A DNA stretch of 64,000 bases from Halorussus caseinilyticus (GTDB lineage: Archaea > Halobacteriota > Halobacteria > Halobacteriales > Haladaptataceae), in assembly GCF_029338395.1 (NCBI RefSeq), contig NZ_CP119809.1, forward strand, positions 2,480,001-2,544,000, given 5' to 3'. How positions within the stretch are numbered: the first letter of the stretch is position 1; the number at the start of each line of letters is the position of its first letter. Both the position numbers and the translations under genes were made by a program. Below, piece after piece: positions 45,241 through 54,469 of the stretch. The notes beneath the pieces were generated by a model that saw nothing but the letters and a program-made list of their open reading frames with translations, was not told where the DNA came from and made no database searches.

Positions 45241-46247
45241 GGCGAGTCACCTCCCGGACTCCCGCCCAGACCCCCGTCGGCGGCGACTGCTTCGACCTCT
45301 TGGTCGCTCCCGCCCTCGCGGGTCATGTCCACGAACACCTCTTCGAGCGAGGTCCGGGAGATGTCGAAGTCCACGATTTCGTGGCCGCCGCGGTCCAGCG
45401 CGCGCACGAGGTCCGGCGCGACGAGTCCGCCCTGCGTCGCGGTCACGACCAACTGGTCGCCGTCCATCTCGACGCTCTCGACCCGGCCCTCTCGCTCGCC
45501 CGCCGAGAGCGTCGGCAGGTCGGGCGCGCTGGCGGGTGCGTCCCGGAGCGTGACCCGAATCCTGTCCGGCCCGCGGTCCATCAGTTCCGCGGGCGTCGCC
45601 ACGGTCAGCAGGTTGCCCGAGTCCAGAATCGCCACCTCGTCACAGAGGCGTTCGGCCTCCTCGATGTAGTGGGTCGTGAGCAGAATCGTCGTCCCCGACT
45701 CGTTGAGTTCGGTGATGAGGTCCCAGAGGTCGTGGCGCAACTGCACGTCCACCCCCGCGGTGGGTTCGTCCAGAATCAGCAGGTCCGGGTCGGTGATGAG
45801 CGCTCGCGCCAGCATGAACCGGCGCTTCATCCCGCCCGACAGCCAGTTGAATCGGGTGTCGCGCTTCTCGTAGATGCCCACGCGCTTCAGCACGTCGTCG
45901 GCGCGTTCGCGGGCCTCGACCGACGGAATCCCGTGGTAGCCAGCCTTGTGTTCCAGCACTTCGCGGATGGGAAAAAACCGGTCCACGTTGAACTCTTGGG
46001 GCGCGAGACCGATTGCGTCCCGCGCTTCCCGGTAGTCGTCTTCCACGTCGTGGCCGAACACCTCGGCCCGGCCGCCCGACCGACGGACGAGTCCCACGAG
46101 GATGTTGATGAACGTGGTCTTGCCCGCCCCGTTCGGTCCTAGCAGACCGAAGAAACTCCCCTTCGGAACCGAAAGCGACACGCCGTCGAGCGCCTGCACG
46201 CCCTCGTACTGCTTTCGGAGGTCCTCGACTTCGATGGCGGCAGTCAT
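45237..46247 (-). CDS. ABC transporter ATP-binding protein
   Basis: 336 aa. Walker A GPNGAGKTT, Q-loop LAPQEFNVDRFF, signature LSGGMKRRFMLARAL, Walker B LLILDEPTAGVD, switch TTHYIEEAERL; the C-terminal 100 residues are the DUF4162-type domain of DrrA-like exporters. It overlaps the permease gene by four bases and powers that exporter. Confidence 0.95.
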   Translation of the reverse strand: MTAAIEVEDLRKQYEGVQALDGVSLSVPKGSFFGLLGPNGAGKTTFINILVGLVRRSGGRAEVFGHDVEDDYREARDAIGLAPQEFNVDRFFPIREVLEHKAGYHGIPSVEARERADDVLKRVGIYEKRDTRFNWLSGGMKRRFMLARALITDPDLLILDEPTAGVDVQLRHDLWDLITELNESGTTILLTTHYIEEAERLCDEVAILDSGNLLTVATPAELMDRGPDRIRVTLRDAPASAPDLPTLSAGEREGRVESVEMDGDQLVVTATQGGLVAPDLVRALDRGGHEIVDFDISRTSLEEVFVDMTREGGSDQEVEAVAADGGLGGSPGGDSP

Positions 46248-46314
46248 TGGCGAGGCGTAGACGCGTCGCGGCGAAAAGGGCGTTGGTACGCGGCCCGGAC
46301 CGATACCCGCAAAA

Positions 46315-47139
46315 CTACAGGTACCCCATCTGCTCCAGATGCTCGCGGGCCTGTTCGTCCACCGCCGCGGTCTGCTTCTCGCCGTACGCGCCCACCGAGG
46401 GTTCGGCGACGAGGTTCTTTCTGGCTCCGTTGTGGGCTACGAACCACGGGACTTCGACCATCTCGTCGGTGTAGACTCGCTCGGGGTGGCCGTAACCCCG
46501 AATCGGGACGGGGAACTCGCGTTCGCCCAACAGCATCCCGTGGTCGGCGGTGACGGCCGTCTTTCCGGGGAGGTCCGGCAGGAGTCCTTCGACTTCCGAG
46601 AGAACGAGTTCGAGGTTCTCGCGGTAGACCGTCCGAAGGAGTCGCTCGGGCGCGTCGATTCGCCCGAGGAACTTGTCGGCGAGTGGGTTGGAACGGTAGT
46701 CCGGGAACGCCGCCCTGCCTCGCTCGCCGAGGTACGGGGCGTGAGGCTGGACGAAGTGGACCAGCAGGCGCTTGTCGGGGTACTCGACCGCCGCGTCGCG
46801 GGCGGCCTCGGCGAGGGGTTCGGGCGGCACGCCGTCGTCGCCGTAGTCGATGGCGTCGCCCCACACGTCCACCACCTCGTGGAACTCCGCGGTGGCCGAC
46901 CCACGGGACTCACGCGAGTCGAGGGTGCCGTCTAGGTCGAACTCCCGGCCCACGTCGGCGAAGGTGTCGTACCGACACCCGTCGAGAATCAGGCAGTTGT
47001 CCCAGTCCTCCTCGAAGAGCGCGGTGCCGCCGGTGTTGTAGTCGCGCCCGCCGAGGCGGGTCCAGTAGAGGCGGTTGAGTTCCCGAAGCGCGGCGCGAGG
47101 GTTCTCGACGCCCTGCCGTAACTGTTCGAGTGAGTACAT
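46315..47139 (-). CDS. Sulfatase/alkaline phosphatase-superfamily protein
   Basis: 274 aa. DNCLILDGCRYDTFADVG (metal-binding Asp), LLVHFVQPHAPYLGERG and TAVTADHGMLLGERE (Asp-His pair) are AlkP-superfamily motifs, as found in the sulfatase-like proteins encoded near glycosylation clusters. No membrane helix or signal is seen, so it is probably cytoplasmic; the catalytic Thr/Ser/Cys position is not clear. Substrate unknown. Confidence 0.75.
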   Translation of the reverse strand: MYSLEQLRQGVENPRAALRELNRLYWTRLGGRDYNTGGTALFEEDWDNCLILDGCRYDTFADVGREFDLDGTLDSRESRGSATAEFHEVVDVWGDAIDYGDDGVPPEPLAEAARDAAVEYPDKRLLVHFVQPHAPYLGERGRAAFPDYRSNPLADKFLGRIDAPERLLRTVYRENLELVLSEVEGLLPDLPGKTAVTADHGMLLGEREFPVPIRGYGHPERVYTDEMVEVPWFVAHNGARKNLVAEPSVGAYGEKQTAAVDEQAREHLEQMGYL

Positions 47140-47221
47140 CGACCCCGGCTTTCATCCGGTCGGCCTTTGTTACGCTCCCGTTGGGGGGCGAAAGCGGCGT
47201 CCCGAAGCCAGCGACGGCGGC

Positions 47222-47941
47222 TCATCGATACCGCCGCAGGTTCTCGGTCCGGAGTTCGTCGCGGGCGTGCCACGTCCGGGGGCGTAGCGCGACGACGGCC
47301 GCCGCGAGGTAGGCGAGGAACACGACCCCGGTCACGGCGAGACCCGGAATCCGACCGATGGCGGCGCTCGCGGGCCACGGGCGCAGGGCGAACGCGACCA
47401 CGCGGATGACCCACGCCGCGAGCAGGACGGTGAAAAGCGGCAGGTACACCCGGCGCAGGCGGTGGGCGACGGCTTCCTCGGCGGTGATTTTGAGGGTCGG
47501 CGTCCGGTAGTCGTCGGCGAGGCGCGCGCGCCAGTTCTCGTCCACGAGTCCCTTCGAGGGGTCGAGACCGTAGGCGAACACGTTCTCCTGTAGCGTGCGG
47601 ACTCGGGAGCGCCACACGTCGTACGCTCGGTACCGATGGGCCTCCACGAAGAGGAACAGCGAGACGACCGCCGCGCCGACCAGCACGACGTAGTGGGGGT
47701 TGCCCGCGCTGGAGAACGCCCACGTCAGGATGGCCGCGATGACGATGACCGCCCAGTTGGTCGTCTGGTCCAATCGCTCGCGCCACAGCGTCATCCGGTG
47801 AATCTCGCCGCGGTAGAGGTGGGCCATCGAGGAACTCGGTCCCATCTCGGCGTCGAGCAGGCCCTTGCCGACGGTCGAGTCGGGCGGGGGCGCGTCGTCT
47901 TCGTCGGTCTCACCGCGGGTCTCGTCCTCGGGGTCGCTCAT
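47222..47941 (-). CDS. DUF2270 membrane protein
   Basis: 239 aa. An acidic head (DEDDAPPPDSTVGKGLLDAEMGPSSSMAHLYRGEIHRMTLWRERLDQTTNWAVIV) followed by four transmembrane helices in two pairs, HRYRAYDVWRSRVRTLQENVF between them. This is the pattern of the DUF2270 family. Function unknown. Confidence 0.88.
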   Translation of the reverse strand: MSDPEDETRGETDEDDAPPPDSTVGKGLLDAEMGPSSSMAHLYRGEIHRMTLWRERLDQTTNWAVIVIAAILTWAFSSAGNPHYVVLVGAAVVSLFLFVEAHRYRAYDVWRSRVRTLQENVFAYGLDPSKGLVDENWRARLADDYRTPTLKITAEEAVAHRLRRVYLPLFTVLLAAWVIRVVAFALRPWPASAAIGRIPGLAVTGVVFLAYLAAAVVALRPRTWHARDELRTENLRRYR

Positions 47942-48080
47942 GTCGCCGCCTCACCCCGGTCGAATCGGTCTTGCATAGTTAGTTCCACGCTGTACAAAAT
48001 AGCCGCTCGACGGCTATTTGATTTCCGCTATAGAGTCGAAGCCGTCGTTCGGGGCCGTCGCAGACTGACCGACAAGATGC

Positions 48081-48312
48081 GCTCGGCCGACCAACCGGCA
48101 GGGTGCGCCCGGCCAATCAGCCGACAGGGTGCGCCCGGCCAATCAGCCGACAGGGTGCGCCCGGACGACCAACCGACAGGGGTGGATAAAGGGGCCGCCC
48201 GCTCGCGGGCCGCAGGCCCGTGGTCGTCTCTGTGGGCCACTATTCGAGTGAACGAACGCAGTGAGTGAGCGAGAATATCCCGCAGAGCGACCGCGAGCGG
48301 GCGGGGGCTTTC
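48081..48312 (+). repeat. R2 structured repeat, copy 2, with a 26-bp tandem repeat inside
   Basis: Head GCTCGGCCGACCAACC (48081-48096); a 26-bp unit (CCAATCAGCCGACAGGGT...) at 48087, 48113 and 48139 plus a partial fourth; then GTGGATAAAGGGGCCG and the hairpin. Helices: GCCCGCTCGCG 48197-48207 with 48292-48302; CTCTGTGGG 48228-48236 with CCCGCAGAG 48279-48287 (one G-T pair); TATTC with GAATA. An extra hairpin GGGCC-GCA-GGCCC bulges from the 5' side. Closes GGGGGCTTTCGA. Confidence 0.78.
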
Positions 48313-48386
48313 GAGGCCTTCACCACTACGATTCTGGCGGTTACGATAGCAGTACGTAGCGAGCGGTCGAAACCTCCTCCTGAAAT

Positions 48387-49139
48387 TCAAAAGTCCGTCA
48401 GCTTCGCTTCCATCGCTCCCTTCGCGTCGGTGTCGAACTCCGAGAGCGCCACGAACTCCAGTCCGTTGTCCCGGAGCGCGCGCCGGACGCGCTCGGAGGC
48501 GTCGGGCGCGACGAGCATCCCTCGAACCTCGTCGTTTTCCTCTCGGTAGAGCGAGACGTACCGCTGGAGTTGGTCGAAGTGGTTCAGCGTGGCCTGAATT
48601 CGCTTGACCTCCACGACGACCGGGGTACCGTTCCCGTCTCGGGCGAAGAAGTCGATGAAGCCGTACTTCGACTCGCGCTCGTGTTCCACGACGCGCAGGC
48701 CCTCCTCCAGCGCGTCGGGGTTGGCTTCGATGTACTCGTGCATCTCGGCCTCGGTGCCCGACTCCTCGTAAGTCGCGCCGTCGGTGGCGTCGAAGCGCGT
48801 CAGACCGTAGGCGTCGAGAATCCGGGCTTCCACGCGCTCGCTCGGGTTCGTGCGCCGCGCGAGCAGAACCGCGTCCCCGTCGCTCGTGCGCGCGGAGACG
48901 CTTCCGCCGCCGGGCATCCAGTTGACCGGCTTGTGGCCGGTGGGCTGGTGGACCAGAAACGTGCCGTCGGGCTTGGCGACCAGAATCCGGTCGCCCGGTC
49001 CGAGGTGGCCGGAGGTCCGGCCCTCGTACGCTACTTCACAGCGGGCCTGCACGGTCAGCATCGCGCCGTCCCGGAACGCCGCCTTCGCCTCGGCGACGAG
49101 AGTTTCGGGATTCGGCGCGTCGAGTTGCTCGGCGACCAT
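48387..49139 (-). CDS. nucS: Endonuclease NucS
   Basis: 250 aa. N-terminal DNA-binding beta domain (about 15-110) and a C-terminal nuclease domain of the RecB-like fold with ESKYGFIDFFARD (Asp) and GTPVVVEVKR (ExK), the catalytic core. NucS cleaves branched and mismatched DNA in archaea and actinobacteria and is a non-MutS mismatch repair enzyme. ATG 49139 was taken (MVAEQLDAP); the upstream part of the frame is not family-like. Confidence 0.94.
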   Translation of the reverse strand: MVAEQLDAPNPETLVAEAKAAFRDGAMLTVQARCEVAYEGRTSGHLGPGDRILVAKPDGTFLVHQPTGHKPVNWMPGGGSVSARTSDGDAVLLARRTNPSERVEARILDAYGLTRFDATDGATYEESGTEAEMHEYIEANPDALEEGLRVVEHERESKYGFIDFFARDGNGTPVVVEVKRIQATLNHFDQLQRYVSLYREENDEVRGMLVAPDASERVRRALRDNGLEFVALSEFDTDAKGAMEAKLTDF

Positions 49140-49270
49140 TCGTCTTTGCTCGGTGGTCGGGAGCGGGGCAAAAAGGTAGGGGATTCGGATGTGGGCGACG
49201 GGGGACACGAGGGGAAAGAGAAGAGTCAGACGTGACGGGAGAGTGCCGACGCGAACGGACAAGGAGAGGA

Positions 49271-49421
49271 GAAGCTAGCTTCAGGCTTGAACCAATCAAG
49301 ACCGCACCGCCCCGCACCGCCACCGCACCTCACGCCTCCCCAACCTCGGCGGCCGCGTCCGCGGCCGCCGTCCCTCGCGCGGACGGGCGCGACACGCTCC
49401 GCGGTCGCGCCCGCACGCGCC
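49271..49421 (-). repeat. R1 structured repeat, copy E (reverse)
   Basis: Minus strand: GGCGCGTGCGGGCGC head; hairpin GGGCGCGAC/GTCGCGCCC; variable arm reduced to one perfect hairpin GGCGGCCGCG/CGCGGCCGCC; core GGTTGGGGAGG; end GGTTCAAGCCTG and GAAGCTAGCTTC (49271-49282 on the plus strand). Shortest copy, lying between nucS and the kinase. Confidence 0.8.
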
Positions 49422-49518
49422 GAATTTGTACGCCGAGACGTGCGTAGCAATCTCTAAGGAATATCCACTCGTGCAAAAGAAAGAAAAATATTGCCGAAAC
49501 CATCGTTTTTCTGTCTCA

Positions 49519-49546
49519 GGTGCGCGCGTCGGAAGACGCGCGCACC
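49519..49546 (-). terminator. Perfect 12-bp hairpin after the P-loop kinase gene
   Basis: GGTGCGCGCGTC (49519-49530) pairs with 49535-49546 around a 4-nt loop GGAA, eleven bases past the kinase stop codon on its strand. Confidence 0.55.
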
Positions 49547-49556
49547 CCGCGGCGAC

Positions 49557-50093
49557 TCAGAACTCCTCGTCCACTTGGCGGGTCGTCTCGGCGATGCCCT
49601 CGGAGTTGTCCACCGTCAGGTGGTCCATCGAGATGGGGTCGAACTGCTCGCGGTACATCGCGTGAATCTCGAAGTCGGCGTCGCTCTCGTCGTCCTCCCG
49701 ACTCTCGATTCGGTCGCGGACCTCCTCCTCGGCGCATTCGACTTTCACCAGTCGGAAGTCGGCCTCCAGCGACTCGGAGACCACCGTCGCGCGGTTCCGG
49801 TAGCGGGTGTCTTTGAACGTGCCGTCCAAGACGACGTTCCCGCCGTCTTCGACTTCCTCGCGTGCGCGGTCGAACATCTCTCGGTAGACCATCCGGGCCT
49901 CCTCCTCGGTGTAGTCGGGGTCCGAGAGAATCTCCTTGCGAATCACGTCGGTCCGGAGGAGTCGCGCGTCGAGGCGTTCGGCGATGTCCTCGGCGACGGT
50001 GGTCTTGCCGACTCCCGGCAGGCCGCAGACGACGACCAACTGCGGGGTCTCCTGCCGTCTGTCGAGCGTCTTCGTCTCAGACACGACAACCAC
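49557..50093 (-). CDS. P-loop kinase of the adenylylsulfate/zeta-toxin-like type
   Basis: 178 aa. Walker A VVVCGLPGVGKTTVAEDIAERL, RTDVIRKEI (Asp of the phosphate acceptor site), NVVLDGTFKDTRYRNRA (a second Asp), and a Arg-rich lid ECAEEEVRDRIESRED. This layout resembles small AAA_33 kinases that phosphorylate small molecules or nucleic acids. Substrate unknown. The starting MVVVSETK could also be read from a later site. Confidence 0.8.
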   Translation of the reverse strand: MVVVSETKTLDRRQETPQLVVVCGLPGVGKTTVAEDIAERLDARLLRTDVIRKEILSDPDYTEEEARMVYREMFDRAREEVEDGGNVVLDGTFKDTRYRNRATVVSESLEADFRLVKVECAEEEVRDRIESREDDESDADFEIHAMYREQFDPISMDHLTVDNSEGIAETTRQVDEEF

Positions 50094-50318
50094 CGACCGC
50101 CCCTGATTGCGTTCTCGCGCAGGTCCGGGTCATTTCAATTACTGTAACCCACGAACCCAACCCCTAATGAAGGTGTGGAAAACCGAACGCGAGTGGGACC
50201 GACCCCCGAGCGCGGTCCCCGTCGGTCGGCAACGCGCCCGACGGGACCGGCGCGCACTCCCGGAAACGGCGACCCGCGAGGCGACATCTATTAATGGAAC
50301 GTGTTGACACAGTACGTC

Positions 50319-51494
50319 ATGGCAGACCACGACCGGCGGTTCGAGACCAGAGAGGTCCACTCGGGCGGGGACTCCGGCGAACACGGCGCGGTGACGCCGC
50401 CCATTCACGCCACCGCGACCTACGAGTACGAGACGCCGACCGACACCCGCGGCGACTACCGCTACTCCCGGATGGCCGAACCCACCCGCGACCGACTCGA
50501 AGCGGCGTTCGCCGAGATGGAGGGCGGGACCCACGCCTCGGCGTTCGCCAGCGGCATGGCCGCAATCGACGCGGTGTTCTCGCTTCCCTCGAGCGGCGAC
50601 CACGTGGTCGCGGGCGCGAACCTCTACGCCGAGAGCCACGAACTCCTGACCAACGTCTACTCGGAGTACGGCGTCGAAGTCACCCACGTCGAAATCACCG
50701 ACGCCGAAGCGGTCGCCGACGCGATTCGGCCCGAGACCGAACTGGTCTACTTCGAGACGCCAACCAACCCGATGCTCCGCATCGGCGACGTGGCGGCCAT
50801 CGCGGAGGCCGCCCACGACCACGGGGCGCTCTGTGCGGTGGACAACACCTTCGCCTCGCCGTACCTCCAGCGACCGCTCGAACTCGGCGCGGACATCGCG
50901 GTCGAGTCGCTGACGAAGTACGTCGGCGGCCACTCCGACCTCATCGCGGGCGCAGTCGCCACCGACGACGAGGCAGTCGCCGAGCGCATCGAGTACGTCC
51001 AGTACGCCCGCGGCGCGATTCCGAGCGCCTTCGACTGCTTTCTGGCGCTCCGGGGCGTCAAGACCCTCTCGGCCCGGATGGACCGTCACTGCCGGAACGC
51101 CCGGCGGGTCGCCGAGCGGTTGGACGACCACCCCCGAGTCGAGAGTGTCCACTACCCCGGACTGGCGTCCCACGAGAACCACGACATCGCGGCCCGCCAG
51201 ATGGCCGACTTCGGCGGGATGGTGAGCTTCGAGTTGGCGGGCGGCGTCGAAGAGTCCGCGCGGTTCGCCGCGAACCTCGACGTGTTCACCCTCGCCGAGA
51301 GTCTCGGCGGCGTCGAGAGCCTCGCGGAGGTCCCCGCCGTGATGACTCATCAGGACTTCTCGGAAGAGGAGTTGGCCGAGGCGGGCATCGGCGAGACGCT
51401 GGTCCGCCTGAGCGTGGGCACCGAACACCCCGACGACCTGCTGGCGGACTTAGACGGGGCCATCGAAGCGACCTTCGAGGCGGCCACCGACTAG
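50319..51494 (+). CDS. Cystathionine gamma-synthase/-lyase family PLP enzyme
   Basis: 391 aa. The PLP lysine lies in AVESLTKYVGGHSDLIAG; also FASGMAAIDAVFSLPSSGDHVVAG, ELVYFETPTNPMLRI, CAVDNTFASPYLQRPLELGAD and LAESLGGVESLAEVPAVMTH. It acts in transsulfuration (Cys/Met metabolism); gamma-synthase or -lyase cannot be told from sequence here. It is followed by an M20 deacylase after a 6-bp gap, probably one operon. Confidence 0.93.
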   Translation: MADHDRRFETREVHSGGDSGEHGAVTPPIHATATYEYETPTDTRGDYRYSRMAEPTRDRLEAAFAEMEGGTHASAFASGMAAIDAVFSLPSSGDHVVAGANLYAESHELLTNVYSEYGVEVTHVEITDAEAVADAIRPETELVYFETPTNPMLRIGDVAAIAEAAHDHGALCAVDNTFASPYLQRPLELGADIAVESLTKYVGGHSDLIAGAVATDDEAVAERIEYVQYARGAIPSAFDCFLALRGVKTLSARMDRHCRNARRVAERLDDHPRVESVHYPGLASHENHDIAARQMADFGGMVSFELAGGVEESARFAANLDVFTLAESLGGVESLAEVPAVMTHQDFSEEELAEAGIGETLVRLSVGTEHPDDLLADLDGAIEATFEAATD

Positions 51495-51500
51495 CGACCC

Positions 51501-52688
51501 ATGAGTCACGACAGCGCGGACCGCGACGACACCGACGAACTCGCCGACCTCGCGGCCGAACTCGTCGCCATCCCGACCGAGAACCCGCCGGGCGACGAGC
51601 GACCCTGCGCCGAGTTCGTCGTGGACTGGTTCGCCGAGCGCGACATCGACGCCAGTCTCGTAGAGAAACCGAGCGCCGAGCGAGCGCAAGCAGTCGCGCA
51701 AGTCGGCGACCCCGACGCGGGTCCCACGCTCGTCCTCAACGGCCACCTCGACGTGGTGCCCGCGGGCGACCCCGACCAGTGGAGCCACGACCCCTTCGCG
51801 GGGACCGTCGAGGACGGGCGACTCTACGGCCGGGGGAGCGCCGACATGAAGACCAACGTCGCCGTCGCCATGCTCGCGGTCCGGGACCTCGCAGAAGAAA
51901 TCGAGGAGGGCAATCTCGACGGGTCGCTGGTCTTCCACGGCGCGATGGGCGAGGAGACCGGCGACCCCGGCACCCGGACGCTCATCGAGGAAGGCTACGG
52001 CGGCGATTTGGCGGTCGTGCTGGAACCCACCGACTTCCGGGTCGGCACGAGCGCGAAGGGGGTCGCCACCTTCCGGGTCGGCGTCTCGGGGTCTGCCTCC
52101 CACGCGAGTCGCCCCGACCAAGGCGTCAACGCCATCGACGCCGCTCGGCCCGTCCTCGCGGCGGTAGAGGAGTACGACCGTCGCGTGCGCGAGCGCACGG
52201 ACCCGCTCGTCGGGCGGGCGTACGCGACCGTCACCGAGTTCGAGGCCGGGACCGACTCGAACATGGCGGTGCTGGCCGACCGCGCGGAGTTCCTGCTGGA
52301 CCGGCGCGTCCTGCCCGACGAGACCTTCGCGGAAGTCGAGGACGAAATCGAGACACTGCTCGCGGGCGTAGCGCGCGAGTCGGGCGTCGAGACCGACCTG
52401 ACGCTGGTCCAGCACTACGCTTCCGCCGGAATTTCGCCGGACCATTCCCTCGCCGAGCGATTCCGGGGACTCTCGGCGGAGTTGGCCGACGCGCCCGCCG
52501 ACCCGTGGGGGTTGGAGGCCGCGACCGACGCCCGGGAGTTCGTCGCGCGCGGGACGCCAGCGATTATCTGGGGACCGGGCGAACTCGCGCAGGCCCACAC
52601 CGCCGACGAACACGTCGAGTTGGACGACGCCGCGCTCGGCCTGCAAATTCTGACGGAGGCCGCGAGGGGAGTGCTGTCGGAGGGTTAG
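51501..52688 (+). CDS. M20 family ArgE/DapE-type deacylase
   Basis: 395 aa. Metal ligands in VLNGHLDVVPAGDPDQW (His, Asp), GRGSADMKT (Asp), HGAMGEETGDPGT (Glu-Glu) and the dimerisation domain SASHASRPDQGVNAIDAA; TADEHVELDDA provides the last His. It hydrolyses an N-acyl or succinyl amino acid, perhaps in Lys/Arg synthesis. Its stop overlaps the stop of the convergent gene by four bases. Confidence 0.93.
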   Translation: MSHDSADRDDTDELADLAAELVAIPTENPPGDERPCAEFVVDWFAERDIDASLVEKPSAERAQAVAQVGDPDAGPTLVLNGHLDVVPAGDPDQWSHDPFAGTVEDGRLYGRGSADMKTNVAVAMLAVRDLAEEIEEGNLDGSLVFHGAMGEETGDPGTRTLIEEGYGGDLAVVLEPTDFRVGTSAKGVATFRVGVSGSASHASRPDQGVNAIDAARPVLAAVEEYDRRVRERTDPLVGRAYATVTEFEAGTDSNMAVLADRAEFLLDRRVLPDETFAEVEDEIETLLAGVARESGVETDLTLVQHYASAGISPDHSLAERFRGLSAELADAPADPWGLEAATDAREFVARGTPAIIWGPGELAQAHTADEHVELDDAALGLQILTEAARGVLSEG

Positions 52689-53404
52689 AGCGACACGCCG
52701 TCGAGACTCGCGTCGAGGTCGGCCACGTAGTCGTTGAACGACTCCACGAACGCGGGCACGTCCTCGGCGAGGTTGCGCACGTCGGGGGCCGACGGCGGTT
52801 GATACTGCGAGAGGAGGTAGATGCCGCCCTCGCCGCCGACCCGGAGGTAGGACGCGCCGCCGTCCTCCCACTTGAGTTCCCAGCGGTTGCCCGCGACTCG
52901 GGCCGAAAAGGACCCGTAGTCGCCGCCCTCGTAGCGGGCGAGTTGGTGGGCCATCCGGTCGGCAACGTCGCGGACGCGCCCGAGGATTCGGTCGCGCTCG
53001 GCCACGACGGACTCGGTGGACGCCACGTCGGGGAAGTCGGCGGGAACGCCGTCCAGCACGCCGTCCAGCGACCGGACGTAGCGGTTGAACGCCGCGACGA
53101 AGGCGTCGTAGTCGGTCATCGCGTCGGCGAGGTCCTCGGGGTCGGGTGGCTGGTGGGTCGAGACGACGTAGGTCTCGGCCTTGCGGCCCTCGAACAGGAG
53201 AAACTGGAGGTCGCCCGCCTCGTACTTGACGGTCCACTCGCCGCCGTCGGTCTCGAAGGTCCGCTTGCCGTAGTCGCCGCCCTGAAGCAGGGCGAGTTCG
53301 CGGGCAATTTTTCCGGCGTGGTCGCGGACCCGCGAGACCACTTCGTCCCGGCGCTCGGCCGGGTCTTCGGCGGATTCGACGGCGAGGTCGAACTGCTCTG
53401 TCAT
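52685..53404 (-). CDS. Internally duplicated protein of unknown function
   Basis: 239 aa made of two copies of a 105-residue unit: residues about 19-124 (DEVVSRVRDHAGKIARELALLQGGDYGKRTFE...STHQPPDPEDLADAM...) and 134-239 (DRILGRVRDVADRMAHQLARYEGGDYGSFSAR...LSQYQPPSAPDVRNLAED...). The shared GGDYG, Y/H-QPP and helical ends are clear. The unit looks like an alpha/beta domain; the second copy has a W-rich sheet. Acidic and soluble, function unknown. Confidence 0.75.
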   Translation of the reverse strand: MTEQFDLAVESAEDPAERRDEVVSRVRDHAGKIARELALLQGGDYGKRTFETDGGEWTVKYEAGDLQFLLFEGRKAETYVVSTHQPPDPEDLADAMTDYDAFVAAFNRYVRSLDGVLDGVPADFPDVASTESVVAERDRILGRVRDVADRMAHQLARYEGGDYGSFSARVAGNRWELKWEDGGASYLRVGGEGGIYLLSQYQPPSAPDVRNLAEDVPAFVESFNDYVADLDASLDGVSL

Positions 53405-53507
53405 CGGTGACTCTCGGGACGCGACCGACAAAAGGTGCGTGACCTGCGCGTCGGGGGTCGTCGTGGGTTACTCTCCCTCGGCGCGCGGACTCAACCTTCT
53501 CCACCCC

Positions 53508-53692
53508 GGCGCGTGCGGGCGCGACCCGCGAGTGGTCGCGCCCATCCGCGCGAGGGACGAGTATCGCAGGGAGAAGCGACCGGAGGGAGCGACGACCGAG
53601 AAACGCAGTCGGTTGGGGAGGCATGTGGTCCGCGGGAGCGGTGCGGGGCGGTGCTGTGCGGTTCTGATTGGTTCAAGCCTGAAGCTAGCTTT
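53508..53692 (+). repeat. R1 structured repeat, copy F
   Basis: GGCGCGTGCGGGCGC head; hairpin GGGCGCGACC/GGTCGCGCCC; variable arm GAGTATCGCAGGGAGAAGC; core GGTTGGGGAGGCATGTGG; end GGTTCAAGCCTG, GAAGCTAGCTTT (53681-53692). Pyrimidine-rich DNA with CACCAAACAC repeats follows. Confidence 0.8.
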
Positions 53693-53825
53693 TCTCTATC
53701 TCTCCCGTTCCCACGCCCGAAGCTACCTCACCAAACACCTCTCACCAAACACGTCCTCCACCCGAAACACCACCTCCAAAGAAGCGAACGACACCCTCAC
53801 GGTCCATCAAGCATCACCTACGCCC

Positions 53826-54278
53826 ATGCGAGTCAGCGTCATCGGCGGAAGCACAGTCACCGACGAGCAGGCCGCGAGCGCCGAGGAAGTCGGCCGACTC
53901 CTCGCCGACCGGGGTCACACCCTCGTCTGCGGCGGGTTGGGCGGCGTGATGGAGGCCGCCTGCCGCGGCGCGAGCGAGGCGGGCGGACGGACCGTCGGCA
54001 TCCTCCCCGGCGAGGACCGCGCCGCGGCCAACCCCTACGTGGACACCGCCGTCGCCACCGGACTCGGCCACGCCCGGAACGCGCTGGTGGTGCTGAACGG
54101 CGACGCCGTGATTGCGGTGGACGGCGGCGTCGGCACCCTCTCGGAACTCGGCTTCGCGGGCGTCTACGACCGGCCCGTCGCCGGACTCGGAACCCACGAC
54201 GCGCCGGGCGTCGAAGCCGTCGCCTCGCCCGCCGACGCGGTGACGTTCGTGGAGTCGGCCACCGACGAAGACGTTTGA
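53826..54278 (+). CDS. TIGR00725-like (LOG/lysine decarboxylase-type) protein
   Basis: 150 aa. VIGGSTVTDEQAASAEEVGRLLADRGHTLVCGGLGGVMEAACRGASEAGGRTVGILPGEDR and VDTAVATGLGHARNALVVLNGDAVIAVDGGVGTLSELGFA show the Rossmann-like nucleotide-monophosphate-binding fold of the LOG relatives. The GGxGT motif is VDGGVGTLSE. It may be a nucleotide-processing or cytokinin-type phosphoribohydrolase; function unproven. Confidence 0.85.
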   Translation: MRVSVIGGSTVTDEQAASAEEVGRLLADRGHTLVCGGLGGVMEAACRGASEAGGRTVGILPGEDRAAANPYVDTAVATGLGHARNALVVLNGDAVIAVDGGVGTLSELGFAGVYDRPVAGLGTHDAPGVEAVASPADAVTFVESATDEDV

Positions 54279-54345
54279 GCAATAGAAATAAGCCTTATAG
54301 GTATCTTTAGATGGCTAAAGAAACGGATTTCAATCGTTAGGACGA

Positions 54346-54376
54346 GTCCGACCGACGCGGTGCGCGTCGGTCGGAC
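54346..54376 (+). terminator. Perfect 14-bp hairpin after the LOG-like gene
   Basis: 54346-54359 pairs exactly with 54363-54376 around a GTG loop. It stands about 70 bp after the stop and 90 bp before the tRNA, so it may end the previous transcript. Confidence 0.5.
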
Positions 54377-54438
54377 GGCGCGACGACGGCGGGGTTCGAG
54401 CGTCGCGAACCGGGGCCGGTCAGCCAAATCCGGAAGGA

Positions 54439-54446
54439 TTAAACTT
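54439..54446 (+). promoter_or_regulatory. TATA-like box of tRNA-Pro
   Basis: TTAAACTT, 24-31 bp upstream of the tRNA. Confidence 0.45.
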
Positions 54447-54469
54447 CGGACGCGCTTTGGTTTACTTGC

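Noticed and set aside
48087-48180. CRISPR array at the 26-bp repeats
   Set aside because: Repeats are directly joined without spacers; the same holds for the 29-bp and 33-bp arrays, and no cas gene is present.
50294-53410. 1038-aa open frame on the plus strand
   Set aside because: Very Arg-rich, out of frame with the PLP enzyme and the M20 deacylase and antisense to the duplicated protein; composition is that of a shadow frame.
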